Of a DNA stretch of 36,878 bases, positions 1-8,294 are shown in pieces; positions within the stretch are counted from its first letter, which is position 1; each line of letters starts with the position of its first letter. The translations under genes were made by a program, and so were the position numbers. This DNA is from an uncultured Spartobacteria bacterium (GTDB lineage Bacteria > Verrucomicrobiota > Verrucomicrobiia > Chthoniobacterales > Chthoniobacteraceae). Where the stretch lies: the NCBI GenBank assembly GCA_903929475.1, contig CAIYUV010000159.1, positions 1-36,878 on the forward strand, given 5' to 3'. Under the pieces are notes generated by a model. The model was given only the letters and a program-made list of their open reading frames with translations. It did no database searches and was not told the DNA's origin.

Positions 1-330
1 AGCGAACGCGCAGGCGGCCTCCACGTCATCGGCCTCGAACGCCACGAATCCTCGCGCATTGATCGCCAGCTCATCGGTCGCGCAGCGCGCCAGGGTCAGC
101 CCGGCAGCGCGCAATTTTTCCTTTCGCTCGAAGACGACCTGCTCGCGCGCAACGCCCCCCACATCGTCGAAAAACTCGCCCAGCTCGCAAATACCGACGG
201 CGAACTTCCCGCAGAAACCGCCGTGCATTTCCGCCGCGCCCAGCGCAAAGTCGAAGCCCATGACCGCGCCGCACGCCACGCACTTTCCGAATATGACCGC
301 TGGCTCGATGAACTCAAACAAGCACTCTAA
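1..330 (+). CDS. SecA-like preprotein translocase ATPase, C-terminal fragment
   Basis: The frame is open from the first base, so the gene begins outside the window; 109 residues and the stop are visible. The fragment opens with a GGLHVIG segment and continues with [23 protein letters not shown] and [10 protein letters not shown]. This is the conserved end of the second helicase domain in SecA, the ATPase that drives proteins through SecYEG. Housekeeping SecA usually reads GRSGRQGDPGS; here it is [11 protein letters not shown]. The protein ends about 75 residues after this motif, without the long scaffold/wing region or the zinc-binding tail of normal SecA. I infer an accessory, shortened SecA-like ATPase rather than the housekeeping copy. 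Its end overlaps the next gene, a HlyD-type adaptor, which suggests a joint export function. Family assignment is firm; the accessory role is inference. Confidence 0.85.
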   Translation, partial: SERAGGLHVIGLERHESSRIDRQLIGRAARQGQPGSAQFFLSLEDDLLARNAPHIVEKLAQLANTDGELPAETAVHFRRAQRKVEAHDRAARHALSEYDRWLDELKQAL

Positions 331-1030
331 CCATCTTCTTTTTTTCCTGCTCACGCTCTTGCTCGCAAGCGCGCGTGCCGACGTGCCCGGCTACACCGAG
401 CCATATAAAACCATTACCGTCTCCGCCGCCGAAACCGGCGTCATTTCCGAAGTGCTCGTCGAGGAAGGCGCGCATGTGAAAAAAGATCAGGTGCTCGCAA
501 AACTCGACACCGCCCTGCTCGTCGCCGAACTCGACATCGCCAAAGCCACCACCGAACTGCAAAAAACCAAAGTCCAACGCCTCGAAGATCTCACCAAGAC
601 ACAACGCGCCGCCACCGAGGAACTGGATCGCGCCCGCACCGATTTGAAAATTCGCGAAGCCGAAAAACGGAAAATCGAAGCCGCCATTGAAACGCGCACC
701 ATGCGCAGCCCCGTTGATGGAATCGTTACAGAAGTGAAGCGCGACCCGAGCGAAGCCGTCTCGCTTTCAAACCCGCACGTCCTCACAGTCGTGCAAATTG
801 ACCGCCTCCTCGTAAATCTCTTCCTCATCCCGGCTCGCGCAGCGAAACTCAAAGTCGGCGACACCGTTCCCCTTCTCCTAGGCGATGAAGCCACCACGCG
901 CGTTATCGGCACCATCGAGTTCATCTCTCCAATTATAGACGCCGCGAGCGGAACCGTCCGCGTAAAATTCGTCCTCGAAAATAAAGACTTCGCCATCCGA
1001 AGCGGCGCAGTCGCCCGCCTCGCGGAGTAA
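308..1030 (+). CDS. HlyD-type periplasmic adaptor protein, short form
   Basis: This 240-residue protein starts with a classic signal peptide (a short basic-polar head, a leucine-rich core and an ASARA cleavage region at about residues 20-24). It then has a biotinyl-lipoyl-like half-motif ([21 protein letters not shown]), a long charged alpha-helical hairpin, a second lipoyl half ([11 protein letters not shown]) and a beta-barrel ending in VRVKFVLEN. That is the order in HlyD/RND membrane-fusion proteins, which bridge an inner-membrane transporter and an outer-membrane channel. It is shorter than usual and has no N-terminal anchor apart from the signal peptide. The ATG at 308 lies inside the SecA-like gene and overlaps it by 23 bp; an in-frame ATG at 293 is the alternative. 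The 123 bp between its stop and glf separates it from the polysaccharide genes. Confidence 0.8.
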   Translation: MNSNKHSNHLLFFLLTLLLASARADVPGYTEPYKTITVSAAETGVISEVLVEEGAHVKKDQVLAKLDTALLVAELDIAKATTELQKTKVQRLEDLTKTQRAATEELDRARTDLKIREAEKRKIEAAIETRTMRSPVDGIVTEVKRDPSEAVSLSNPHVLTVVQIDRLLVNLFLIPARAAKLKVGDTVPLLLGDEATTRVIGTIEFISPIIDAASGTVRVKFVLENKDFAIRSGAVARLAE

Positions 1031-1131
1031 AACGCATTCAACAATCAATACACGCGTAAAACGACGGACAACGAACACAGGCTTGGCGACCACGGGGCGC
1101 GTGAACTACACGGTGCGCTCCATGTTTTCAC

Positions 1132-1149
1132 CCAACGCCAACGCCAACG
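1132..1149 (+). repeat. Three tandem copies of CCAACG just upstream of glf
   Basis: CCAACG occurs three times head to tail and ends four bases before the glf ATG at 1154. It occupies the place where a ribosome-binding site would be, and none is visible. Hexamer copy changes would alter leader spacing without touching the reading frame. The repeat is plain in the sequence; any effect on expression is speculative. Confidence 0.5.
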
Positions 1150-1153
1150 CCGC

Positions 1154-2263
1154 ATGACGTGGGATTACCTCATCGTCGGCGCGGGATTCTCCGGCGCGGT
1201 GCTCGCGGAAAGGCTCGCCAGCCAGCGCGGCGCGACGTGTCTCGTCATTGACCGCCGCGACCACATCGGCGGAAACGCCTACGACAAACGCGACGCGGCG
1301 GGCGTGATCATTCATCCCTACGGCCCGCATTATTTCCGCACGAACAGCGACCGCGTCATCGAGTATCTGAGCCAGTTCACCGCGTGGCATCCGGTCGAAT
1401 ACAAGGTGCTCTCGTGGACGCACGGCCAGCACTGGCAGTTCCCAATCAACTTGAACACGTTCGAGCAACTGCTCGGGCGCGCAAGCACGAGCGAGGAAAT
1501 GGAGCGCACGCTCGCCGAGTGGCGCGTGCCCATCGCATCGCCGCGTAACAGCGAGGAGGTCATCGTCTCGCAAGTCGGCTGGCGGCTCTACGAGATGTTT
1601 TTCAAAAACTACACGCGCAAACAGTGGCGTCGCGACCCGAGCGAACTCGATCCTAGCGTCTGCGGACGCATCCCCGTGCGCACCAATCGCGACGACCGTT
1701 TTTGCGAAGAGAAATTTCAGGCACTCCCGCGCGACGGCTACGCCGCGATGTTTGCGAAAATCCTGACACATCCGAAAATCGAGGTGCGTCTGGGCGCCGA
1801 CTTCCGCGAAGTCCGCCAGCAAGTGCGCTACAAACGGCTCATCTACACCGGCCCCGTAGATGAATATTTCGACCGCTGCGAAGGCGCGCTGCCGTGGCGC
1901 TCGCTGCGTTTTGAAACGGAGACACTCAACGTGGAATACTCACAGCCCGCGATGCAGGTGAATTTCCCCAACGACCACGACTACACCCGCGTCGTGGAAA
2001 TGAAACACGCCACCGGACAAAAACTCCCCGTGACCACCATCGTGCGCGAGTTCCCGCAAGACTACGCCCCCGGCCTCGAACCCTACTACCCCATCCCCGC
2101 CCCCGACGCTCGCGCCCTCTACGCCAAATACGCCGCCCGCGCCGACGCCGAACGCGATGTCACCTTCGCCGGACGTCTCGCTACCTACCGCTACTACAAC
2201 ATGGATCAGTGCGTAGCCGCCGCCCTCGCGGAGTTTGAAAAACTCGCCCCACTCTCCGCTTAA
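1154..2263 (+). CDS. glf: UDP-galactopyranose mutase
   Basis: The product converts UDP-galactopyranose to UDP-galactofuranose, the donor for galactofuranose residues in cell-surface glycans; it is a cytoplasmic FAD enzyme. The N-terminus has the dinucleotide-binding motif GAGFSGAVLAERLA at about residues 8-21, followed by DRRDHIGGNAYD. The family-typical YGPHYFRT segment, the KNYTRKQWRRDPSELDPSV segment and the C-terminal YRYYNMDQ segment are all present. The length of 369 residues is normal for bacterial Glf. The ATG at 1154 begins directly with the Rossmann strand (MTWDYLIVGAG), so the start is well supported. Its stop shares bases with the stop of the convergent DUF5989-like gene, leaving no room for a terminator between them. 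The gene predicts galactofuranose in the polymer made here. Confidence 0.95.
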   Translation: MTWDYLIVGAGFSGAVLAERLASQRGATCLVIDRRDHIGGNAYDKRDAAGVIIHPYGPHYFRTNSDRVIEYLSQFTAWHPVEYKVLSWTHGQHWQFPINLNTFEQLLGRASTSEEMERTLAEWRVPIASPRNSEEVIVSQVGWRLYEMFFKNYTRKQWRRDPSELDPSVCGRIPVRTNRDDRFCEEKFQALPRDGYAAMFAKILTHPKIEVRLGADFREVRQQVRYKRLIYTGPVDEYFDRCEGALPWRSLRFETETLNVEYSQPAMQVNFPNDHDYTRVVEMKHATGQKLPVTTIVREFPQDYAPGLEPYYPIPAPDARALYAKYAARADAERDVTFAGRLATYRYYNMDQCVAAALAEFEKLAPLSA

Positions 2264-2460
2264 AACAGCGTGTAGATGAAGGGCGCAACTCCCGTCGCGC
2301 CGAGGATGACGAGCACGGCGACGAGTGCGAGAACAACGAGGATCGGCACGAGCCACCACTTTTTGTTGTGCTTGAGCAGAGCGAGGATTTCAGCGCCAAG
2401 ACTCGGTGCTTTTTCATCAGAGGCTTTTTCAAATTCGTTGGGTTCTTTGGACTCGTTCAT
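2260..2460 (-). CDS. DUF5989-like small membrane protein
   Basis: This 66-residue protein has a charged N-terminal half and one hydrophobic helix (about residues 37-57) ending in APFIYTLF. The KKWWLVPI entry to the helix and the APFIYTLF tail are characteristic of the small DUF5989 family found beside SxtJ and NodU/CmcH-type carbamoyltransferases. Its function is unknown; I infer a membrane partner of the neighbouring carbamoylation enzymes. It lies 3 bp after the SxtJ-like gene in the same operon. Its TAA overlaps the TAA of glf on the opposite strand. Confidence 0.8.
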   Translation of the reverse strand: MNESKEPNEFEKASDEKAPSLGAEILALLKHNKKWWLVPILVVLALVAVLVILGATGVAPFIYTLF

Positions 2461-2463
2461 ATT

Positions 2464-2901
2464 TTAGAATTGGCGGAAGTAGCGTTCGGCTGGCGTGTTT
2501 TTCTCGGCGTCCTGCCAGTAGGTCTGCGCGGCGGGATCGATCCGGCGCTGCATCGGATCTTTGCCAAAGATGCGCAGCAATAATCCGACGGGCGTGATGG
2601 CGATGTAATAGACGGCGGCGAGGATGATGTTGCTGACGACGATGCCGATGGAGCACGCGACGCCATACCAGAAAAGGTAGAACGGCAGCGCGAATTGCGG
2701 CAGCGCAAAGCAGAACAGCCCGAGTAAAACTCCGCACGAGCCGAGCGTGAGCGGCCCCTGCGCCCACGCGCCGGTTTTCCATCGCACCACGCACATGAGC
2801 ACTGCGGCCATGATGGGAAAACCGATGATGAGGCTTTTGCCGAAGCTGCGGCGCGCGACGATGTCGGGCTTCCAGTTGACGTCTTTGAATGGGTTGATCA
2901 T
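2464..2901 (-). CDS. SxtJ-like membrane protein
   Basis: The 145-residue protein has a cytoplasmic head (MINPFKDVNWKPD) and three or four hydrophobic segments (about residues 22-42, 50-78 and 80-112), with a polar tail containing FGKDPMQRRIDP. This matches the SxtJ family, named from the saxitoxin cluster and common next to carbamoyltransferases in polysaccharide loci. Its biochemical role is not established. It begins 6 bp after the carbamoyltransferase stop and ends 3 bp before the DUF5989-like gene, so the three are almost certainly co-transcribed and probably act together at the membrane. Confidence 0.8.
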   Translation of the reverse strand: MINPFKDVNWKPDIVARRSFGKSLIIGFPIMAAVLMCVVRWKTGAWAQGPLTLGSCGVLLGLFCFALPQFALPFYLFWYGVACSIGIVVSNIILAAVYYIAITPVGLLLRIFGKDPMQRRIDPAAQTYWQDAEKNTPAERYFRQF

Positions 2902-2907
2902 CGCGGT

Positions 2908-4755
2908 TTAATCGAGGGTGAAACTGTCCACGTATTTTTGCCGTTCGCTTTCGCCAAGCTGCGGCTGCTCGGTTTTGTAGAGCACGCAATTTTCCAGAAC
3001 GAGAACATCCATGTCGCACGCGAGGAAGCAGCGATACGCGTCCTGCGGCGTGCAGACGATTGGCTCGCCGCGGATGTTGAAGCTGGTGTTCACGATGACG
3101 CCGCATCCGGTCTGGCGTTTGAATTCGCGGATGAGGCGGTAGTAACGGCGGTTGCGTTCCTCGCTCACGGTCTGCACGCGCGCGGAGTAGTCCACGTGCG
3201 TGATGGCGGGAAGTTCGCTGCGTGGGACGTTCACGCGCTTGCGGAGATCGGGATCGCTTTGAAGCCGACGCTGCTCCTCGGTGAGAACTGTGCGCTTTTC
3301 TTCGCGCACGGGCGCGACGAGGAGCATGTAGGGCGATTCGCGATCCAGCTCGAACCACTCCGCCGCATCCTCCGCGAGACAGCTCGGCGCGAAGGGTCGG
3401 AAGGATTCGCGGAATTTGATGCGGAGATTCATCTGCGCCTGCATCGCGGGACTGCGCGGGTCGCCGATGATACTGCGGGCACCAAGTGCGCGCGGGCCGA
3501 ATTCCATGCGATCCTGAAACCACCCGACTACCTTTCCTTCCGCCATCGCGCGGGCGACGGCTTCGAGCAGCGCGGGCTCCTCCGCGTGGTGGTGATGTTT
3601 CACGCCCTTGCCATCGAGAAATGCGCGAATGTCCGCATCCGCAAACTTCGGCCCGAGCAACGCCCCTTGCAGCGAATCCTTTCCGTTCGGTTTGCGTGGC
3701 GCGCCGAGGAGTTGGTGTGAAACAAAGAGCGCCGCTCCGAGTGCGCCGCCCGCATCACCGGCGGCGGAGGGAATCCACACATCGTCAAACACGCCCGAGC
3801 GCAAAAGAATGCCGTTCGCCACGCAGTTGAGCGCGACACCGCCGGCGATGACGAGATTCTTCGCGCCGGTGAGTTCCTTCGCATACCGCGCCATGCGCAT
3901 CACGATCTCCTCGGTGACTTTCTGGATGCTCGCCGCGAGATCCATCTCGCGCTGCGTGATCGCACTTTCCGCCGCACGCGGCTCGCCACCGAACAGCTTG
4001 TGAAACTCCGGCCCCGTCATCGTCAGCCCCTGCGCGTAGTTGAAGTAGCGCATGTCCATTCGGAAAGATCCGTCCGCTTTCAAATCGATCAGTTTCTCCA
4101 AAATCAGATCCGTATATTTCGGCTCACCGTAGGGCGCGAGGCCCATGAGCTTGTATTCGCCGGAGTTCACCTTGAACCCGCAGAAATACGTGACCGCCGA
4201 GTAAAGCAGCCCGAGCGAGTGCGGAAAATGGAATGTCTTGAGCATCTCGATCTTATTGCCGCGCCCGAGGCCGATGCTCGCCGTGTCCCACTCGCCCACG
4301 CCATCGAGCGTGAGAATCGCCGCCTCCTCAAACGGCGACGGAAAAAACGCGCACGCCGCGTGGCTCTCGTGATGAGGCGTAAAGGCGACCCGCTTTTTGT
4401 AAGCCCCGCCGAGCGCCTTTTTGATTTCCTTCGGCAAATGCAGCTTCGTCTTCAACCACTGCGGAATCGCAAGCATAAACGACTGCAAACCCTTTGGCGC
4501 ATACGCTACATAAGTCTCCAGCAGCCGGTCAAATTTCAGCAGCGGCTTGTCGTAAAAAACCACGTAGTCCACCTCCTCCGGCCCGATGCCCGCCTCGCGC
4601 AAACAATACTCCACCGCGTTCGTAGGGAACCGGTGATCATGCTTCACCCGCGAAAACCGCTCCTCCTGCGCCGCGGCAACAATCTCCCCGTCACGCACCA
4701 GCGCCGCAGCGCTGTCGTGGTAGTAGGCGGAGATACCGAGGATGTGACGGGGCAT
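2908..4755 (-). CDS. NodU/CmcH-family carbamoyltransferase
   Basis: Carbamoyltransferases of this family first make carbamoyl-adenylate from carbamoyl phosphate and ATP in a Kae1/YrdC-like reaction, then carbamoylate a hydroxyl, often on a sugar. The N-terminal actin-fold domain shows HDSAAALV, HHESHAACAFF and GVGEWDTASIG. The middle has GGVALNCVANG. The C-terminal NodU domain shows DRMEFGPRALGARSIIGDPRS and NTSFNIRGEPIV. The 615-residue length fits the family. I chose the ATG at 4755 because MPRHILGISAYYHDSAA starts right at the first strand; an ATG at 4782 would add nine residues. Its association with the SxtJ-like and DUF5989-like genes suggests that it decorates a polysaccharide intermediate. 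Sugar specificity cannot be read from the sequence. Confidence 0.92.
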   Translation of the reverse strand: MPRHILGISAYYHDSAAALVRDGEIVAAAQEERFSRVKHDHRFPTNAVEYCLREAGIGPEEVDYVVFYDKPLLKFDRLLETYVAYAPKGLQSFMLAIPQWLKTKLHLPKEIKKALGGAYKKRVAFTPHHESHAACAFFPSPFEEAAILTLDGVGEWDTASIGLGRGNKIEMLKTFHFPHSLGLLYSAVTYFCGFKVNSGEYKLMGLAPYGEPKYTDLILEKLIDLKADGSFRMDMRYFNYAQGLTMTGPEFHKLFGGEPRAAESAITQREMDLAASIQKVTEEIVMRMARYAKELTGAKNLVIAGGVALNCVANGILLRSGVFDDVWIPSAAGDAGGALGAALFVSHQLLGAPRKPNGKDSLQGALLGPKFADADIRAFLDGKGVKHHHHAEEPALLEAVARAMAEGKVVGWFQDRMEFGPRALGARSIIGDPRSPAMQAQMNLRIKFRESFRPFAPSCLAEDAAEWFELDRESPYMLLVAPVREEKRTVLTEEQRRLQSDPDLRKRVNVPRSELPAITHVDYSARVQTVSEERNRRYYRLIREFKRQTGCGVIVNTSFNIRGEPIVCTPQDAYRCFLACDMDVLVLENCVLYKTEQPQLGESERQKYVDSFTLD

Positions 4756-4769
4756 GGGTGCAGTAGAAC

Positions 4770-4801
4770 TGGACAACTTCATATTGCCCATGATGATAAT
4801 A
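4770..4801. promoter_or_regulatory. Candidate divergent promoter region
   Basis: Only about 50 bp separate the divergent carbamoyltransferase and GT-C-like starts. On the plus strand, TGGACA (4770-4775) and GATAAT (4795-4800) resemble -35 and -10 boxes with a long 19-base spacer; transcription would begin at or near the ATG at 4806, giving a nearly leaderless message. On the minus strand TATTAT (4801-4796) could serve the other direction. This is pattern matching only. Confidence 0.3.
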
Positions 4802-4805
4802 TAAA

Positions 4806-6425
4806 ATGTCTCACACATCTGTATCCAATCTCCCTTCTTCCCGTCCACTGTGGCACTATCTTTTGTTTTTAGCTCTTGTTTGGGTAGGCATCCGCATACC
4901 GCTATTTATGCAATCGGAATTTTGGCCTCAATGGGAGATGGGGATGGCGCGTAAACTACTCGAATATGGATTTGCTAAACGGGGCGGGGCTCTGATGGCA
5001 CCTCCATTCATGGCCGGACACTTTCCATATCCGAATGATCTGAACTACACCAATCACCCTTACCCAATGGTTTGGTTGTTTACAGGGCTGTTTGCGATTG
5101 GAGGTGAAGCGCTTTGTGCAGGCTACATGATACTGATGCGACTTGCTGGTGCGCTGTGCGTATTCCTTTTTCTGCGGCGCTATTTTCGTTCCTCAAGTGC
5201 AATGGTGGGTTCACTACTTTACGGGCTGGCGCCGGTGGCACTCTCATCGGACTTCGAAACCAATATCATCGGCATCGCTGCAAGTTACTGGCCATTTGCA
5301 GTATTGCTAGCGGTGCGGGTATCAGAAGGGAAAACACGACCGTCATGGCTCGGACTATTCGTTTTTTTTTCCGCACAAACCTCTTGGTTTTTTCTTACTA
5401 TTACACCGTGCCTGGCACTGCTCGCTTCGCCTCCGAGCAAGGATTACCGAAGTGCAGCACGCTTATGTTGGTCTATTGGGGCTCGTGCAGTTTGGCTAGG
5501 CGGAATTTTAGCTGCACTCGTCTTCTTTATCCAGTTTCTGCATTACACAGCCGACCTATCAGCAGCGTTAGCATATTTGAAAAAACAGATGGGATTACAG
5601 CAGGTGGAGATTCCTAGAGCGCGAATGTTTATTATAGTTTTTCTGCGTAATTTGCTTTTTGTCAGCCCCTCACTCTGTATTGGTTTGTTGCTGGGTTTAT
5701 GGCTTAAAATTTCTTCTAAACAAATTGAGCATTTGCGTCGTGCTTTCGTCGTATTTCTTGTGGGTTATGCCTGTGTAGAATTAGTATTATTACGATTTTG
5801 CTATATCGAAGTTTCTCCTTATATGTATTTACTAATGCCGAGTGCGTTTCTCGCCACGTTGGCCGTGGAGCAGTTGGCGAAACGCTGGCTGGTTACCACC
5901 CTCATAGGAATGACAATACCTGCAACTGCATACATATATTTGCGAGCCTCTTCGTCAGGAATACCGAAAGCTACTCAAGCGCTAGTGCCCGTGATCACCC
6001 GCCACACCCAAAGTGATGACGTGATTCTAACCAATTTACGCTGTCAATTTTTGCCTTTTCAGCCTTGGGATGTGAAAAGCGCGGGCTGCCTTCCGATTCT
6101 TGCGGATCGATTTATCGCTTTCAACGTGAATGATAAAGCTACAGAGGAAATTTGGGCCAGTTATCTAAAGCGAAATTATCGAAATATTGTTTTTATCTAC
6201 AATCCTGAGCAGCCACTCTCAGAAAACCTTCGCGTGAGATTAAAAGCTTCACAGCTTTTCGCTCAGGAAAACCTCGAAATCGGATCAGAGGTGGAACCTC
6301 TGGCGGCACGCGTGCGCATTGCTATTTGGAAAATCAGTGGCCGCAATGCAAACCGTGGCGATGAACACAACGCGGAGGCTTACAAAACCCGACTCGATTT
6401 TTACCGTTTTTCTGTAGAACCATAA
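4806..6425 (+). CDS. Polytopic membrane protein, GT-C glycosyltransferase-like
   Basis: The 539-residue protein has about ten hydrophobic helices in the first 400 residues and a soluble C-terminal domain of about 130 residues. After the first helix comes an acidic-aromatic loop (EFWPQWEMGMARKLLEYGF) followed by a second loop rich in Pro, Asn and His. That layout resembles PMT/ArnT-type GT-C enzymes, which use lipid-linked sugar donors on the periplasmic side, but no single motif proves it. The ATG at 4806 keeps the first helix; the next Met would lose it. Base composition is far more AT-rich than its neighbours (22 G/C of 60 at 5701-5760), which points to recent acquisition. It could instead be an unclassified membrane component of polymer assembly. 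Confidence 0.6.
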   Translation: MSHTSVSNLPSSRPLWHYLLFLALVWVGIRIPLFMQSEFWPQWEMGMARKLLEYGFAKRGGALMAPPFMAGHFPYPNDLNYTNHPYPMVWLFTGLFAIGGEALCAGYMILMRLAGALCVFLFLRRYFRSSSAMVGSLLYGLAPVALSSDFETNIIGIAASYWPFAVLLAVRVSEGKTRPSWLGLFVFFSAQTSWFFLTITPCLALLASPPSKDYRSAARLCWSIGARAVWLGGILAALVFFIQFLHYTADLSAALAYLKKQMGLQQVEIPRARMFIIVFLRNLLFVSPSLCIGLLLGLWLKISSKQIEHLRRAFVVFLVGYACVELVLLRFCYIEVSPYMYLLMPSAFLATLAVEQLAKRWLVTTLIGMTIPATAYIYLRASSSGIPKATQALVPVITRHTQSDDVILTNLRCQFLPFQPWDVKSAGCLPILADRFIAFNVNDKATEEIWASYLKRNYRNIVFIYNPEQPLSENLRVRLKASQLFAQENLEIGSEVEPLAARVRIAIWKISGRNANRGDEHNAEAYKTRLDFYRFSVEP

Positions 6426-6621
6426 ACCGCAATAGGCCGCATCCCATCTGCAACTCTGGCGACACAACCACAAACATCGCTATTATTTTCATGCGTTATT
6501 ATTTTAATACGTGTAATTTGTCGTGAAGTAGAACTGTTCGCGATCCTGCCGTTTGTGGCTCACCGTCATGGAACGAAAGAAACTGATGACAGCCAGAGTG
6601 TTTCTCCTAAAATAATACCAT
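6426..6621. other. AT-rich intergenic region before the polymerase-like gene
   Basis: These 196 bases include an AT-rich stretch at about 6482-6522 and a TAAAAT (6608-6613) shortly before the ATG at 6622. I found no clear hairpin terminator and no convincing coding frame. Either AT-rich patch could hold a promoter for the downstream gene. Confidence 0.3.
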
Positions 6622-8262
6622 ATGAATCTTCAAAGAGTCCCAGAATATCTCATCCGATGGACTGTCACCATCTGCGGCATCCTACTGGCGTTGTTTCTTT
6701 CAAGGCAAGCCGGCAGCGGTGGTCTGGGATTGGTCGTCGGTGTATTTTTATTGATGGCCACAATTGCCGCAATACTTCGGTTTAAAGAGAAAATATGGGT
6801 GTTGATTCCGATTTTTTGGGCGCTGAGTGGACAAATATCCAGTTTACAAATCCCCTTCGGCGCACGCGATCTCATTGTCCTCTTGGTCTTTATCGCCTTC
6901 CTCACTCTCAGGGCGTTTAAGATTGTTCGCTTCAAACCGGATTTCAGTGGTCTTGAAATTTTGGGCATGGTCATGGCGATCTATGTGGTTATTTCATTCG
7001 TCCGTAATCCCGTCGGGGCGGATGCATTCAATTCGGATCGCGTAGGTGGACGGCCCTACTTCAATTGCTTTATTGGATGTCTGGCGTGGTGGGTTCTAAG
7101 GCAGACAACCCTGCGGCCCGCGAATGCAAACCGCCTCGCTTTTGGAATGACAGCAGGAAGGATGATTGAAGGGATTCTCGCTCAATTCCTCAGTTGGTTT
7201 CCAATTTTGTCTGGATTCTTCATGGCCTATTACACATGTGGTTCTTTTGGCTGGGCACAAGGGAGCAATACCACGCCGATCCCGGGTGCCGAATCCACTG
7301 AGCGGCTAGGCTACCTCGTAGCCATCGGCCAACCTTTGTTACTCTACCTGTGTTGTCGTCTGCCAATAAAATCGTTTTTTCATCCCAATAAATTTCTTTG
7401 GCTGTTGTTACTGACAGTGGGCGTCCTGTGCGTTTTGCTCTCTGGTTTCCGCTCGGTGCTTGCTTTAACCATGGGGTATTTCTTTCTAGCAGAGTTCTTT
7501 CGTTATCGCTGGAAAGGGGTAGCCTTTCTTGGAGGTGCGGGTGCCTTGCTTCTGTTTGTAGCCGTCTTAGGCAACGGAACGTTTATTAACCTCCCTCTTT
7601 CGGTCCAGCGCGGCCTTTCGTGGCTGCCTGGCAACTGGGATGCATACGCAAAACTGGAGGCATCGGAATCCACTCGATGGAGAACAGAAATGTGGAAAGA
7701 AATGCTCACCACCGATCACTACATCCAAAATAAAGTTCTAGGTGACGGTTTCGGCTTCAGTAAACTGCAATATAAAACGATATTAACTCTGCAATTCCTC
7801 GGTGCGGAAGGAGGCACTGAAGGACAGGAAAGCTTTATGATAACCGGCAGCGTGCACAGCGGGCCGGTGGGTGCGGTGCGTCACGGCGGTTATGTGGGTC
7901 TGTTGCTTTTGCTTTTGCTTTTATTTGCCCTGATGCGCGAAGCATGGCGGTTGATTAAACGTTCGTTTCACACGCCCTATCGTTTGTTGACGATGGTAAT
8001 TTGCATCCCTGCTGTGATTGAACCGTTTTTCTTTATTTTTGTTTTTGGTGCTTACGAAAACTCCATCCCGGACAGCCTATACACACTCGGCATGTTGCGT
8101 ATGCTCGCAAACAGCCTTGCCGCCTATGAACGTGAACATGTGCCGGCTATGTCAAAAGTATCGCCTGAAATACACAAACTCGCCCCCGCACCTGCTCGGC
8201 TCGTTCGCTCACGCCGTCAGTATTCTCCAACAATTACGACTCTTGGCGGATCAAAAAGTTAA
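6622..8262 (+). CDS. O-antigen polymerase/ligase-family membrane protein (Wzy/WaaL-like)
   Basis: The 546-residue protein is strongly hydrophobic, with roughly eleven predicted helices and one large periplasmic loop (about residues 290-420). The segment VGVLCVLLSGFRSVLALTMG matches the O-antigen ligase/polymerase signature of a helix followed by LSGSRS. Members either polymerise undecaprenyl-linked repeat units or transfer glycans to lipid A. With a Wzx-type flippase convergent 32 bp downstream, a Wzy polymerase role is the more likely one. The start ATG is adjacent to MNLQRVPEYLIRWTV, a short basic head before helix 1. The C-terminal 40 residues are basic and proline-rich. The gene is AT-richer than the surrounding locus, like the previous one. 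Polymerase versus ligase cannot be settled from sequence. Confidence 0.75.
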   Translation: MNLQRVPEYLIRWTVTICGILLALFLSRQAGSGGLGLVVGVFLLMATIAAILRFKEKIWVLIPIFWALSGQISSLQIPFGARDLIVLLVFIAFLTLRAFKIVRFKPDFSGLEILGMVMAIYVVISFVRNPVGADAFNSDRVGGRPYFNCFIGCLAWWVLRQTTLRPANANRLAFGMTAGRMIEGILAQFLSWFPILSGFFMAYYTCGSFGWAQGSNTTPIPGAESTERLGYLVAIGQPLLLYLCCRLPIKSFFHPNKFLWLLLLTVGVLCVLLSGFRSVLALTMGYFFLAEFFRYRWKGVAFLGGAGALLLFVAVLGNGTFINLPLSVQRGLSWLPGNWDAYAKLEASESTRWRTEMWKEMLTTDHYIQNKVLGDGFGFSKLQYKTILTLQFLGAEGGTEGQESFMITGSVHSGPVGAVRHGGYVGLLLLLLLLFALMREAWRLIKRSFHTPYRLLTMVICIPAVIEPFFFIFVFGAYENSIPDSLYTLGMLRMLANSLAAYEREHVPAMSKVSPEIHKLAPAPARLVRSRRQYSPTITTLGGSKS

Positions 8263-8294
8263 GCCCGCTTGGTCTTGTCTTTCGCTGAACGCTT

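Noticed and set aside
2429-3523. Minus-strand frame overlapping the SxtJ-like gene and carbamoyltransferase end
   Set aside because: Out-of-frame shadow, Arg/His-rich, while both overlapped genes have clear family matches.
4000-4872. Plus-strand open frame opposite the carbamoyltransferase
   Set aside because: Antisense of a fully conserved carbamoyltransferase; Arg-rich, no motifs.
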